Shown here piece by piece: positions 50,415-62,859 of a stretch of DNA of 64,000 bases. Numbering within the stretch: the first letter of the stretch is position 1; each line of letters begins with the position of its first letter. A program made the position numbers and the translations under genes. This stretch comes from Utricularia gibba (lineage: Eukaryota > Streptophyta > Magnoliopsida > Lamiales > Lentibulariaceae). Location of the stretch: contig NEEC01000016.1 of assembly GCA_002189035.1 (NCBI GenBank), positions 248,001 through 312,000 on the forward strand, in the 5' to 3' direction. The notes under the pieces were generated by a model. That model made no database searches and was not told the DNA's origin. It saw only the letters and a list, made by a program, of their open reading frames with translations.

Positions 50415-52526
50415 TCAGAGCATCCAAACTGGAAGTAATCCATTGACAGTTTGGCTATTCGATGCTCCGGTCATCTGACCTGAGGTCACCGGATCATCGT
50501 ACCTGTTGACAACCACATACAATGCGCATTTTGGAGATTTATGATCATCTTGTAAGCAAACTATGATTTAGCAGCAGTACCCAATTTGGAGATTAGGGTT
50601 GCAATCAAGAGGCTGGAAGAAGCTTTGGGAATGAGGATTTTGATTGCAAAATGAATTGCTCTGCTGCCCTTCAACCCATGTCTGCTGCTGCAGCTGACTG
50701 GCTGCATAAATTTCTTCCAGCTGCCACCACAAAAATATAAATAAAAACAGATGGGATAAGAAAGTCTATTCTTATGCTACAAAAGGAATCAAGGGGGCAA
50801 CCCTTCGTTGCAAAGCACTGTTAGCATCCATCATCAGTTTCTCCTGCAGTAAGCATTAGCATTGAGATATTGTAAGAAGAGTGAGCTGGTCTATCTTGGA
50901 AGAACAAGAAAAATGGCAGGGTAAAATCTGCTAACAATCCCCATTCCAACATAAAATATAAGATATACCTTTGTTTGAAGGTCTGTAAGTTGATCGAGCA
51001 TCGTTTGTGTCTGCAGGTGAAGTGGGCAGGTTTAAGTTTTCGTTTTTCATTTGTCTAATGTTTAGTAGTTTTTAAAATACGCAGTCCATGGTCACTAAAT
51101 CAGGTGGTTTGCTTACTCTTGTAGACCTAATGAGGCCCAAAGAAGACTCCAACTGGTGCTCAATGGCTTCAAGGTCATTAAGATTTAATGATCCCAGATC
51201 TTCGCCAAGAAGCTGTCTGCAGAAGAGGAAGAAACATCGCTCTTGTGGTGTTATCTAATCAATAGAGGCCCAGAGACAAAAGGGGAACCATAAAAAGATA
51301 GCAAATACCTCTGATACTGCTGAAGAGCCTCATATCTAGCCTTAAGTTTCAGGTATTCCTTGTAGCTGCTTTGCTGCAATACAGTTGGACTCAGAAGTTA
51401 GAAAAAAATTGGAGCCTCAACTACGACAAACTTAAAAAATAACACAAGCTCAACGGGTGGTGCCGGGAAAAAAAAAACCCTGTCATCGTTTTGGCTCAAG
51501 ATCCAATCTTTGGTTTAAATATGAACTACAAAAAGAGAGTTAAGAAATACTACCTCCAGCTCCCTTCCTGGATTTCCAACTTCCAATGAGCCATAACTAC
51601 ATTTTTGATACCTTTCAAGTGTCTTCATCATACTATAAGCACATAGAAGATAAATCATTAGTCAACCAAATGATCAATTAAAAAAGCAAAAAACAAAAAG
51701 AAGAGAGAAGTCCCTTCAAACTAGTGTATAATTTGTGATAACCCTTGATCAATTAAAGAGTTGGTGCAGTAGAAAATTCAAATTTGTCGTAAATAAACCA
51801 AGTGGCCAACAAAAAAAAAGTACTTGAAAAATCTGACATATCAGGTAGTCATCTTTATGAAATGTAAAACAAGTCATATCAGTTTTGAAGGAAGATCCTT
51901 TGTGTCAGGTCCACAACAATAAAATATTATTCTTAACCAAATAAACAATAATTTTTTAAGCAGCTCATAAACCCTAGATTTCCTTGGGTGATGTTGATTA
52001 AGAGCCTGGCTCCAACCAAGGAATCCAATTGCGCAGGAGATCTATTAAATACTGAAAACACGTACTTTTACATGCAGGCACGTATTTGCACAGATAAAGG
52101 GGAGAGATCCGGGTTTAAACCGGTTAAAAGGAAGCAGTTTTTTTGAGACCAACGAACAATAAACTGATTCATTTTAACAGTTCATAGATGCCGACCGGAA
52201 ATCTGGTCGTTGCAGAACAGAAGCTAAGATTTATAGAGCATCTACACGAGCAAGGAGCAGTTTTGTAGAAAGAAACAACCAAACTTGAATCAACAGAAGC
52301 CAAAATGTAAAGAACTCAAAAATGGGAATGAGAAGTAATACTCAGGGGAGCTGCAAAACTCATAGAGCTTGCCGCGGTTGGAGAAAATAATGAGAGCTAC
52401 TTCAGCATCACAGAGCACAGAAAGCTCATAAGCTTTCTTGAGAAGCCCATTTCTCCTCTTGGCAAAAGTCACTTGTCTGTTGATTTTATTCTCAATTCTC
52501 TTCAGCTCAACTCTTCCTCTCCCCAT
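50415..52526 (-). CDS. SEPALLATA/AGL2-type MIKC MADS-box transcription factor
   Basis: E-class floral MADS factor that forms the tetramers specifying floral organs. Eight exons (52526-52342, 51632-51554, 51373-51309, 51219-51120, about 51016-50975, about 50845-50804, 50720-50581, 50502-50415) give 246 residues and match the canonical MIKC exon sizes (second exon 79 nt, then 65, 100, 42, 42). The MADS domain starts [20 protein letters not shown] and is near-identical to SEP proteins. The K domain includes [40 protein letters not shown] and [12 protein letters not shown]. The C domain has the SEP I-like [20 protein letters not shown] and ends [10 protein letters not shown], a variant of the usual GYIPGWML. 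The features fit the SEP1/SEP2/FBP9 side (AGL2) better than SEP3 or SEP4. A long first intron (52341-51633) is typical and often regulatory. Confidence 0.94.
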
Positions 52527-53882
52527 AATACTGATCTCCTTGTTGTTTTGAGGTTTCCCTTTTCCAGATTCACTCCCCAACAACAGCTGCACTTGCCTTC
52601 AAACCCTAAACAAGAAATGGCAACTCCATTAACAGCAAGATGATGATCCAAGCCTCGCTGCTTTGTGTGATCGCATAAAAATGGAGATCTTCGAAATCCG
52701 AAGAGAAAAGAGGAAGCAAGATTTTTATTTTAGGGTTGGGAGCTTGGAATGGAACTGAGTGGAAGTGCTTCTTCCTCAGCTTATTATTTCACCTTTTTGA
52801 GAGAAGACGCGCGTGAGCCAGTAGTTGGAGAAGGCGCGTGCCTACACGCGCCATGGTGATTCCTGGAATGGAAAGGAATCACATACTGATTGATGGCGAC
52901 CACATTTTTCTATTTTCTTTTTTCCTCTCAAAATTAAAATACATAAAATCATTTAATTTCTCCTTTTATAATAGTTCAATATAATAATTATTAATTTATT
53001 TAAAAAAATAAATAAAACTATTTTAAAAATATATTATTATTTATTAACAATATGATAAATGATTGTCCAAAGGCGGTGGATGATTTTGAGAATTAAAACT
53101 TGGAACTTAGGAGTGAGTCACTTTCGGAGTCATTATCGACCCACCCCCATTTACTACCCACATTAAATTTAAATCGAACCGCCCGGTTTAACCATCAACT
53201 AAAAGCCCGACCGGGTGACAAACTTTTTAACCAATTGGCTTATCACCGCTTAAAATAAGGTAATGTGAAAGATTGGTAAAATATACGTATTAATAAGATG
53301 GTAAATCGACCAAATGTCAATTTAATTTAAAATATTATTAAAAAATAAGAATTTAATTTAAAATATTATTAAAAAATAAGAATTTAATTTAAATTTAATA
53401 TTCTAAATTTTATAATTTGTTAAAAAATTATTAAATTAATTTTTTTTATAAATTTATAATTTTATTAAGTTGGTGTTGAGTCTCTATTGCATGGATGCCG
53501 CCGTGGACGGCGATTGCTGTGCCGATGTCTTGTTCACCGCCGGTCGCCGGAAAACCCCAACAATCGCCCAAGGATTTGAAGCGGGGGTCAGCGACGTTCC
53601 CTGAGCATCCAACTCCAATATAAAACTGAAAAGGCATCTTAATATTAATGAGTTCCACACGAAAATGAACTGCTACTGCTGCACTACAGTAAAAAGTAGG
53701 TGATCCGAGAAGATGGATGATACAAACTAAGGATACATGAAGATTGGCATTGAAACGGCCTTGCCTAACAAGTACGGAATAGCCAAGAAGACTTGATGAT
53801 TTTCTGGATTCAAGTGTAAGAGCTCTGAGATGTTTGGTTACCAAGTAAAGTAGACTCACACCATGAGGTGTTTCTGGTAGAC
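52527..53882. other. SEP promoter region and SF3B3 3' flank
   Basis: SEP leader and promoter occupy the first several hundred bases. Positions 52910-53470 are extremely AT-rich and contain a 31-bp tandem repeat. The rest is probably SF3B3 3' UTR. A minus-strand open frame at 53446-53859 overlaps the AT-rich part and shows no recognisable protein. Confidence 0.5.
53321..53394. repeat. 31-bp AT-rich tandem repeat, 2.4 copies
   Basis: Unit beginning TTTAATTTAAAATATTATTA repeats exactly at 53321-53351 and 53352-53382, followed by a partial third copy to 53394. It lies in the intergenic AT-rich tract between SEP and SF3B3. Confidence 0.9.
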
Positions 53883-56800
53883 TCAGATTATTTTGTTCCT
53901 TATCTCCTCAAGTTTCTTTAAGACCTCTGCTGGAGTTCTGTCTAGCTCATCTGCAATCTTGCGCTGCATATCCATTGGTAAGGTTGGAAACTGTTCACAG
54001 AGATCGCCATCAATCACATCCTGCAGATTTCACAGTCCAAGAGGGGTTAATTTTCTATTAACAGAATATAGTACCAAATGCTTGCACATTATTTTGGCAA
54101 ACCTTCACTGGGTAGTATGAAGATCGATAGGACATGTGGTCTCTGCCACATAAAGGTGGGTTTTCCTGACGCATATGCATCTCCAGATGAGAGAAGAAAT
54201 CAACATCGTCGCGCGATGTAAAAGGAAGAAATGCTCCCAAACTACCCATAACAGTGCCGTAGATGAGGCATTCACCGCCACCAGGAATGAGAGATGCTTT
54301 CTGCAAACAAGTCACTACATCACCAACATGGAATTGGACTATCTCCTCCACCTTGTTGGGAGCCCCATTCAACTTTCCCTGTTCCCACTTTATCTTACCC
54401 CCGGTTGGATCCTCTTCAATCTCGTCAGAGACATCCTGTGGCAGACGAACGAAGTAGATGTTTCCAAATTTGTCTGCTCCAGCCGCTGTGTCAAAATCGA
54501 TGTGGCTTGCTGCCGTAAGCCATCTAGGGACTGTGTCATCCGCAAATATGTATAACTGATTTTCATCACGTCTGTACTTGCAGTAATGGAAGGACTATAA
54601 AAAAAAGAGGGAAAGAATGTGAGAAGTATATGGAAAACTCAGGCAATTATATGTAATCTGCAAGGCTAGTTTCAGGTAAGGCTGTTCAACCAAACTGAGA
54701 TGAAAGAAAATGCACCAAAAGCATACCTCTTGCATGTCCCCAACATAAATGCGATCACGGTAAGTGTGGATAGACGTGATTGTGTTTGGAAAAAGCTTAT
54801 TCTCACACTTCCTCAGCAATCTCCTTTTTCCCAAATCATACAATCTAAGTACAGATCCTATCCCTGCCAACAACCTCCCCTGGAACTGGCACAATGCAAG
54901 TGGAACACCTTCCACTCGGGTCTTGTGCAATAGCTCAAGGACCCTCCCATCTTCCTTAAATCTGTATATATGAATAAAACCTGCTTCGAAAGTTCTCTTT
55001 GGCCAAAATTGTAGTCCCTTTGCTGTACCAACTGCCAAAAGAGTTCCATATTCCTTGTCGTGAAAATTCACAGTACACAAGCTGAATGCCGCCTCATCAT
55101 CCTGAAGTTCCAGCAAGCAAGTAGTCTGCGCAGCTCTTGGATCGAGGACCCTTATGCAAGACACCCACCGATTCGACTCAGCCTTTGGATAGCCATATTG
55201 CTCATCGAGAAATGAATCAGAATTTTCATCGTTATCACCATTCTCCATCTGCTCATTGTTCCCATTCTCGCCAATACCAGCACCCTCAAACGCCTCTTTC
55301 TTGGCATCTTCACGCTGTTCTGCTGTGAATGCTCCTTGATCGCTCTCGACTATCACCAGAAGCTTCCGCTTTGGCTGAACTACAAACTTTCTTGGGGTAT
55401 ATCTCAATGGAATAGCAGTTTCATTAAATGATTCCCCAAGTCTATCAATGGTGAAAACCCTCAGAGCATCACCAGCTACAGCAACAACACCCTCTGCACA
55501 CTGGTCTGATGAGAATGAAGCAGCATATTCAAGCCTTTCGTAAGACAGAGGTGTTAGAAGGAAGTGCCCCTGGTGTATATAACCAAGCCATGGCCTACTG
55601 GACAAGCAAATCATAGCTTTCCTTCCCCGAACAACAATGGGAAAGAGGCTTGGAGCTCTGAGCCCTAAGAAACGAGACCTGGCATCTGAGAGCTGACCTG
55701 TGATCATATCCACAACAGTCCTGAACAGGACCCCATTATTCAGACCAACGTTCAAAAACAGGCTAGCTGGGTGATCTGCTCCATCTTCACCACCAACAGA
55801 GGCTTGAACTTCAAGGAACAGAAGAGACTCTGGAGGAGATGAAACGCTTTGCAAACTCAGTATCTGCATGCAATCATCAGGATCCAAAGAAAGAATGCGT
55901 ATGGTACTGTCATACGATCCAACAGCAAGAAAACGTGATCGCTGCCTGCCTTCAGGGACAGGGGCGATATCCAAACAGGCAATGTCTCCTGACATCTCGT
56001 GCTTCTCAACCTCCATCAGCTGCCCAGTCATATCAACTTCAAAATAAATTATTTCCCCTCCACTAAGCGCAATGACAACCTGAAGCCTATTATAACCAAC
56101 ATTAACAATAGTTCTCTTTCCAGGAGTCCTCCACTCATTAACTCGCCCATCCTCTCTGATATGCCTAATCCCACTAGGATGAACTTGCATCAGAGAGTCA
56201 TCCCCAATCAATGAAACAGCAAGAGACGGTGTTGTGTCAAGAAATCCACTATCATTAACCTCTTCAACGGTTTCACCAATGGAAAGAACAAGGGTAGCAT
56301 TAGCAAAGGAAACAACAATATATGCATCAAATTCATCATTGACATTTTTCTTGACAGTCCAGACAGCACTTGGAACTCCAGGTAACTGCGATACTGCCAT
56401 TTCAGTAATTGCTAAACCTGGTCTCAGTACTCTCAGTGAAGAACGAGGACCCCGTCCACAAAGAGTGAATACCTGAGGCGTTTCATCTTCAAAGATGTTC
56501 ATGATTTTCATATCCATTATTGGTGACAAGCTCTCAACCTGGTCGATTCTAACGAGATTCTTCAGCTTCCTGGGTCGAAAAAACACAGGTTGGAAACCTT
56601 CATCAGTCTCCATCAGTGTACCCGATGAGGCCTCAACATCCAGATCATTGCCAAGTGACTGAAACTGGTACAAGGCATGATTACCAAACTCTGACGCGGC
56701 AAACAAGAACCCTGGCTTCACGACACACATGGATGATGTTACAGGAATGGTATCAAAGTACTGAATCTTCAACTCCTTCACCCTATCATTCTCCTGATCC

Positions 56801-57735
56801 AGTGTGACCTTGAAAATATCACCATACTCCGTTTGCAAGAGGAAGAAATACATGGATTTCTGCTTAAGCGTAGCTGCAGAAACAATCAAGACACCACGCT
56901 CAGCAGGCAAGTCCTCACGCCTTGGAATAACTGCTCTTAAATCTTGATGCCCCTGGTTTTTATAAATAACAAAGTTCTCCACACAAACTAACACTCCACT
57001 AGGTCCATCCCCCCCACCTGGTACAGTCACAAGCAAATTAGCTCCGTTATCAACTTGATCTGACCATTTCCTGGACACATGGTTGAGACCTAAATCTAAC
57101 TCATAGAAGGTCAATTGCTTTTGAGCCTCATTTGCAGCCTGCCCAGTGGGATCCTGATCAGCCTCAGAATAATCAAGCTCTATGGCGGCAAAAACAGGGT
57201 TGTCAAAACCACAGTCCACCCCACAAATTGAGTAGACAATGGTGTGGCTTTTATGAGCCTCCAACGGAGACGAAATGGTCAGGCGAGCAGCGGTATCCCT
57301 ATTCAAGACATAAACAAGCTTCTGCTTTTCACAAGCACCAATCATTACAGCCCTGCCCTTTGGGTCAACCGCCAAGTACTGACCGGGCACGATTCTCCGG
57401 CACCCAGATTTCCCAAACGTTTCCTGATGAATCTTATCGAACGTGTTTTTCTCCTTATTATAATCGAGGATAACAATACGCCCAGAATCCGAACCCACAA
57501 CAATGTAATCCTTCTGAGATCCGGTGAGACGAAACTGCGCCAATGAGCGAATAACGCCAAAGATCTCAACAGACAGAAGACATTGGAGCTTACCGTTTTC
57601 GTCTGGGCGGAGGAGGTCCAGGACCTTGCCACGCGCTACAACAATTTCTTGGGATTTGAGGCTCCCTGAGAAGCTGCCGCTGATAGCGCATAGTATACCG
57701 GTGGGCTTCTGAAGGGTGAGGTTGTACAAGTACAT
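53883..57735 (-). CDS. SF3B3: Splicing factor 3B subunit 3 (SF3B3/SAP130)
   Basis: Core component of the U2 snRNP SF3b complex, which helps bind the branch site. Three exons, 57735-54727, 54594-54103 and 54020-53883, give 1,212 residues, close to the human and Arabidopsis proteins. The first exon alone encodes about 1,003 residues. Start MYLYNLTLQKPTGILCAISG is the family N terminus. Further matches are FGKSGCRRIVPGQYLAVDPK, GACEKQKLVYVLNRD, FTLCGRGPRSSLRVLRPGL, SRPWLGYIHQGHFLLTPLSY, and in the second exon SFHYCKYRRDENQLYIFADD, ADKFGNIYFVRLP and GRDHMSYRSSYYPVK. The architecture is that of the DDB1/CPSF160 triple beta-propeller superfamily. Arabidopsis has two nearly identical copies (At3g55200, At3g55220); only one is in this window. 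Confidence 0.96.
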
Positions 57736-58288
57736 AGCAACGACGACTGAGGAAGAATTGAGGTAGAACGGAGAAGGGTTTAAGGAACCCTAGGAATGAG
57801 AAACTCCTGTCAGCCGACCCAAAATTGGCAGAATAAAATCAATACTTAATAATATTTTAAATGCATTTAAAATTAATTTAGCAATATTTTAATTTGATGA
57901 TTTATGATTACAAATTGTCACAACTAATATTCTTGTTTTAGTATATTATTCGTTTTGAATATTTAATTTTTATGATTTTATGTACTTATCTTCGTCCCAA
58001 TGTTAATACCGTCATTAAATAGTTTACAACAAATTGCGATAAAATATTCAAATTTCGCTTCTTCATCTTTTCATTTGATTCGTCAATATTAATTATTTAA
58101 AATCTCAGTTAATTAATTTTAAACTAAATATTATTTTTTTAATAATTAAATCATACTAAATCACTTGATTAGGATTTCGATGTAGCGGAATTTTGTTCTG
58201 CAAAAACGTGCATGGATGATGCTCGCAGCCACTGTGCTACTCCGGATACTATATATACAGTGCTACTCTTTTTCTGGGAGTGGTCAGG
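57736..58288 (-). other. SF3B3 upstream region and CYP85A 3' flank
   Basis: About 550 bp between two minus-strand genes. The first ~90 bp are the GC-balanced SF3B3 leader, followed by AT-rich DNA at 57835-58170. I see no gene. Confidence 0.5.
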
Positions 58289-60588
58289 TCAGGAAGCGGA
58301 AACTTGGATGCGCAGTCCGTTTGGGGCGTGAACTCTGGGAAATTTCAGCAGCTTGTCTCCTCCCACTTCTTCCCATTTGTAATTTGTCACGAAATAATGA
58401 AGAAAGATGGAGATTTCAGCCAACCCCAGTTCCTTGCCTGGGCATTGTCTTGTTCCTCCTCCGAAGATGAGAACATGGTGTTGGTTTTCAGGGATTTTTT
58501 CCTGCACAGAAGAATCCAGATTTTGAGCTTCTTGTTGGTGATAAAATAGATTGATTTGTAGACACTCACCAGCCATCTCCGTGGGTTGAAATTGTACGGA
58601 TCTGGGTAAAGGGATGGATCATAATTCAACTCTCTGGTGTAAACATATATCCTCCACCCTTTGGAAATCATGTACCCTGGAATTACAATCATCAAAAGGG
58701 TTAGTTATTTGTTGGGCGATTTGATGATGCTTACATGCTGTTTGTTAAAATGACGAAGCCATAATAAGATGATGCCGCTTCCGTTATTCTAAACGGTAGA
58801 AAAATCCTTTTAGACAATGGATGAGTCAGGGATGCAATGGCTTTCAACTGTGATGAAGTTTTCCCATGTGCATCATTATGGGGTAGGGTCCATTCATAAA
58901 GATGATCTCTCGGTCTTTGATTGTTATTATATGGATCTGCAGTGCTACGTAATTTGGAAACACTTGTAGAAGCGAAAAAGCGTGAAAAGTAGATATTCCT
59001 AACATGCTTGAAGACTCTATAACTAGATTGAAGATCATTGAATGAATGTAAAATATACGGTGAAGAAACAGAGCTTGTTCTCACCATTTATTTCCATATC
59101 CTCTGTAGTTTTTCTCAGAACCCCATTTACTATTGTGGCAAGTCTCGAAGTCTCGTATATGACCTGTAAATTATGGTATCAGAAAGCAATGCCACCAGGG
59201 TTCGAAGTTCCTTTTTTTACTTCAGTAAATATTTTGGTAGCTGGTTGTCTCATGAACTTACAGCTTGCGTTAGGCGCATAGATTTGTAGTCATTGTAATC
59301 AATAGGTTCTCTTGGCTTCTTTCTTTCTCTTATTGCCTTGTGCTCTTTCTGAAAAGTTTAAAAGTCTCGAGTCAGCATAGACTGCTGAGTGAAAAAGATC
59401 ATCCATTTAATTTATGCAATTATTTTTAATGTAGAAAATGCCTTACCCTCAGTTCTTCGAGTACTTGTGGATGGTCCTCCAGGTACTTTACGGCCATCAT
59501 AGATGTGGTTGATACCGTCTCGTATCCAGAATACAGGATTGTGATGATCAAATCAATCATTTCTTCATCACTTAGCTTGTATTTGTTGTCATCATCCAGT
59601 AAAAAACCAAGTATGTCATTCTTTTTAATTCCTGAAGCTTTTCTTTCTTCCAATAGTTTCCTCAACAAACGTGTAATGTTCTCTCTTGCCTGTGATGAAG
59701 TTTTGGAAAGATTCTCTAGGTTTTCTCTGTTTGAAGGGACCTATGAAAGAATATGACGGAGAAGATATGTACCTGCAAGGCACGCCTGTAATTGGTGAGT
59801 GGGAGGTTCATGGGAAGTGAGAAAGTTCCTAGAACTAGCTTGAAAAACTCAGGCATGAAAGCTTCAGCTAAGGAGCTAGCTTCTTCCGTTGCAATTTGTC
59901 TCAAGGATGAGAGAAAAGCCATCTGAAACAAAACAAACAATGCATGATGATGGATGAAGAGCAACTGGTGAGTGAATACCTGATCAACCTCTTTTGTTTT
60001 GTGTTGAATGTCAATTATTTTGCCGTCCCAATTCTCCAAATGGGATCTGATGGCATCGTCAATTTTGGGCAAGAGCTGATCTTTGATCATGGCAGGGCTA
60101 ATAAGAGCGAGTAATGCTCTTCTCATGTATCTGTGAGCTGAGCCATGAACAGCTGCAATATTACATTTCCCCAAGATATCCAACATGGATTGAGGATAAC
60201 CAGGTACAAGCCCTTTTGATTCATTCAAAAGAATGTATCTGTTCAGCTGTGGATCCATGGAAACAATTGTGGGACATCCCAGTAGATGGGATTTGAAGAA
60301 ACTCCCAAACCTGCAAAGCAAGAATAAATAAAACATATGCAGCAGAATCAAAACCCTGTGATGTTTATGCTCTGCTTTTTTGTTTTCCTGTGCACACCTT
60401 GATCTCTGGTTCTTCATGAATGCAGGGCCGTGTGTCAGGAACTCAGTAGTTTCTCCAATAACTGGCCATCCCATGGTTCCCGGAGGTAAACCTTCCTTGC
60501 GATACTTAATTTCATTCCATCTGAGTAAAGCAATCCTCATTAAACACAGTCCCCAAAATACACCAAGAACAACAAGAAGAAAACCCAT
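58289..60588 (-). CDS. CYP85A: Cytochrome P450 CYP85A, brassinosteroid C-6 oxidase
   Basis: Endoplasmic-reticulum P450 that oxidises C-6 of 6-deoxobrassinosteroids, such as 6-deoxocastasterone to castasterone; some CYP85A2-type members also make brassinolide. Eight exons (60588-60398, 60310-59989, 59922-59773, 59689-59447, 59348-59262, 59163-59085, 58676-58570, 58501-58289) give 463 residues, against about 465 in the family. It has an N-terminal anchor (MGFLLVVLGVFWGLCLMRIA), GLPPGTMGWPVIGETTEFL, FFKSHLLGCPTIVSMDPQLN, GKCNIAAVHGS, the I-helix oxygen-binding segment YSGYETVSTT, the ExxR ETSRLATIV, and the heme loop FGGGTRQCPG with its Cys ligand. Everything matches CYP85A1/A2 closely. Which of the two activities it has cannot be told from sequence alone. 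A TATA-like element lies about 140 bp upstream. Confidence 0.95.
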
Positions 60589-62859
60589 CTCTTCCTTTCC
60601 CCTGCAGTAACTCTCGGGAGAAGAGGATGAAGAGGAGAAAGACAGGAAGCTTCAGCAGGGAAAATCTTTAAAAGGTATATGGATTTGCAATGGGTGTACT
60701 GCCAAGTCATGAGCTCGTGCGGGTGGATATATAGACCTGATGAAATCAATGACACGGAGAGAGACACATGGAGATGATACCTAATAGGCCCAAAGCAGCA
60801 ACATGAGCTAATAAAGAGTATGCATCCTATGCAAATATCTCTTGCTCACAAAGAAGAAAGAAAAGAAAATAAGTCTAGAGCACACACAGTAAAGAAAAGC
60901 AAAATATTGACAGCCGAGACGTTCATGGGCATCATCTCTCATGGTGAGTTGAATAAGCTTACAACTCAACCAAATTGAGGTGCCAACACAAGCTTTGCTT
61001 GATTCCATCATCCCCCATCCTCAAATATGTAAACCTCGTTGGCTACAGGGTTGATGGAACACAAGTTTGACTGATGTGTGATGGAAGTTGGTGCAGGTAG
61101 CAGGGAGAGAGCACATGCACCCCATGCTTGACTAAAATACATAGAAGGGGCGGGGGTTCACATGTCTGTACTTGCACAAGTAAAACACTGAGGACTTCTT
61201 CCTTGTAAGATTTTTATATATATATCTATTATTATCATACACTAGTGATGGTCCTTGCAAACTAGACTTGTAGATCTCCAAATAAAAGCAGTAGTGTTTT
61301 TTTATGACCACACCACTGCTGCATGTAGTGACTGCTCAGTCTTTCTAAGTACTTGGACCTCTGTAAGTTTTTTTTTCTTTTACTGACAGAATTAGGTTGG
61401 GCTTAGTAGCGAGAGGGGTTTGCTTTTTATGCTTCTGAATGATGTTTGTAGCAGAGAATGGTGCGAGTTTAGGAGACAGATTTGAGTGCGAGTTGATTTT
61501 CTTCTACTTCCAGTCCAGTACAGGCACCTATTCATCCTGCAGATCTTCCCCGTGAAGAACTGTATCTTCCTCCATTTCCCTGTAGGAACTAGACAAGAGA
61601 TTCATGGAGGCATGCTCCTTTTCTTACCATCAACTCCAGATTCCTTGAGCTTATTGCATACAGATAAAAATGATCAAAGCCTTGAAACATATATATTTTA
61701 AGTTTATTTTATCTGGATATTTAATCCGGGAGTCCCCGCCTCGCCCCGGCCGTCCGGAGTTGGGGTTTCCCCGCCACCGGTGACCTGGAGTTGGGGTTGG
61801 TTTGCGATAACATTGTGAAATCCAGAGGGGAGGGGAGAGGCAGGTTCGGGGTTGATATGAAGGAACGACACCGCTGCCACTGCCACTGCCACTGCCATCC
61901 ATCCCCTGTCAGGCTTTGAATTTTCAACCCACTACCAACAACACACACACACACAAGTGCTTCTGTTTGTGTCTTCATCATCTCCCACCGCCACACCTTG
62001 AAGAATATTCACCCATCCCATGTGGCGCGGCCAGCGACCTGCTCTACGGGATCGGATCGAGAGATGGGTTGATGGATTGGATGATGCCTTTTCTCTCGCT
62101 CCCCCTCCTGTGGAAGCAACCGCCAATGAGAAAAATGTTTCCGATCTCGACTCCTTTTTTATGAGAAGAGTTCTTTTTCCAATTTATCGAAGGACCTGGA
62201 AATTGGCGGCGGCGAGAGAGAGGCCATCCCATTACGTTGCCTTGATCCAATCATTCTATTTCTATACAACCGGTAGAACGCCGGTTTCCGGTAGTGGGCT
62301 AAGTGTTGGGTAAAAGCCCAGTTCCCAAACTCATCTTCATCCCCGGTCCATGCCAAAGCTACGTCGTTCAATCTATCTAACCCAGTGATTTGACGCCATT
62401 TGGGCCATGGAATCTGGGCCACTTCTGCTATGTGCTTCGCCGTCTGCGTTTCCTCGTTCTTTTGCGACAGGTTTAGAGTCACGACGACAACCCAGCAGCG
62501 ACTTCGCCTTTTTCTGGAGCGCTGCCGGCAAGTTAAAGTCATCACCATCCTCTTTGAATAACCAAATGATTGGGGGAGAATGGCTTGTCCGGAAATAGTG
62601 AGGCGGTAAGAAAGCACTTTCTTCGCGGTAAACCTTTTTGAAATTTAGTGACTTGGGTCCCGTTGTTGAAATCAGGTGGATTGCTTTACAATTTGCTTGG
62701 GTGGTCTTGGATTCTTGAATGTTTTCCAACTGACTACTGAAAAAAAAAATGCTTTTAGTTGAAAATTTTAGTTGCTCCAAGGTTTCCCATTTGTATCAAG
62801 AGTTCATTTGTAATGTTTATTGACTTCCCAGCCAACTTGCAGTCTCACTGTGGTTGAAA
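60589..62859. other. Divergent upstream region between CYP85A and the PPR gene
   Basis: The left part is CYP85A promoter and leader. From about 61720 to 62650 the DNA becomes GC-rich, with a GCCACT repeat near 61870 and (CA)n near 61935. It contains several unrelated frames: 62020-62313 plus (97 codons), 62407-62598 plus (63 codons, good GGGCCATGG context), and 62159-62617 minus. None shows a recognisable domain. This segment likely holds the PPR promoter and 5' UTR, possibly with an unrecognised exon or relic repeat. Confidence 0.4.
60727..60733 (-). promoter_or_regulatory. Putative TATA box of CYP85A
   Basis: TATATAT-like element on the minus strand about 140 bp upstream of the CYP85A ATG. 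Supported by position only. Confidence 0.4.

Noticed and set aside
50415-50502. An apparent frameshift in the last SEP exon
   Set aside because: A first pass seemed to put the end motif out of frame. Rereading the complement as TCA GGT CAG ATG restores one continuous frame to [10 protein letters not shown], and the eight exons sum to a multiple of three.
54595-57735. Many plus-strand open frames opposite SF3B3
   Set aside because: They are antisense shadows of a 3-kb conserved exon and have low-complexity Pro/His/Ser/Gln-rich translations.
62159-62617. A 152-codon minus-strand frame upstream of the PPR gene
   Set aside because: No ATG-supported domain or recognisable motif, and it lies in GC-rich DNA where long frames arise by chance.
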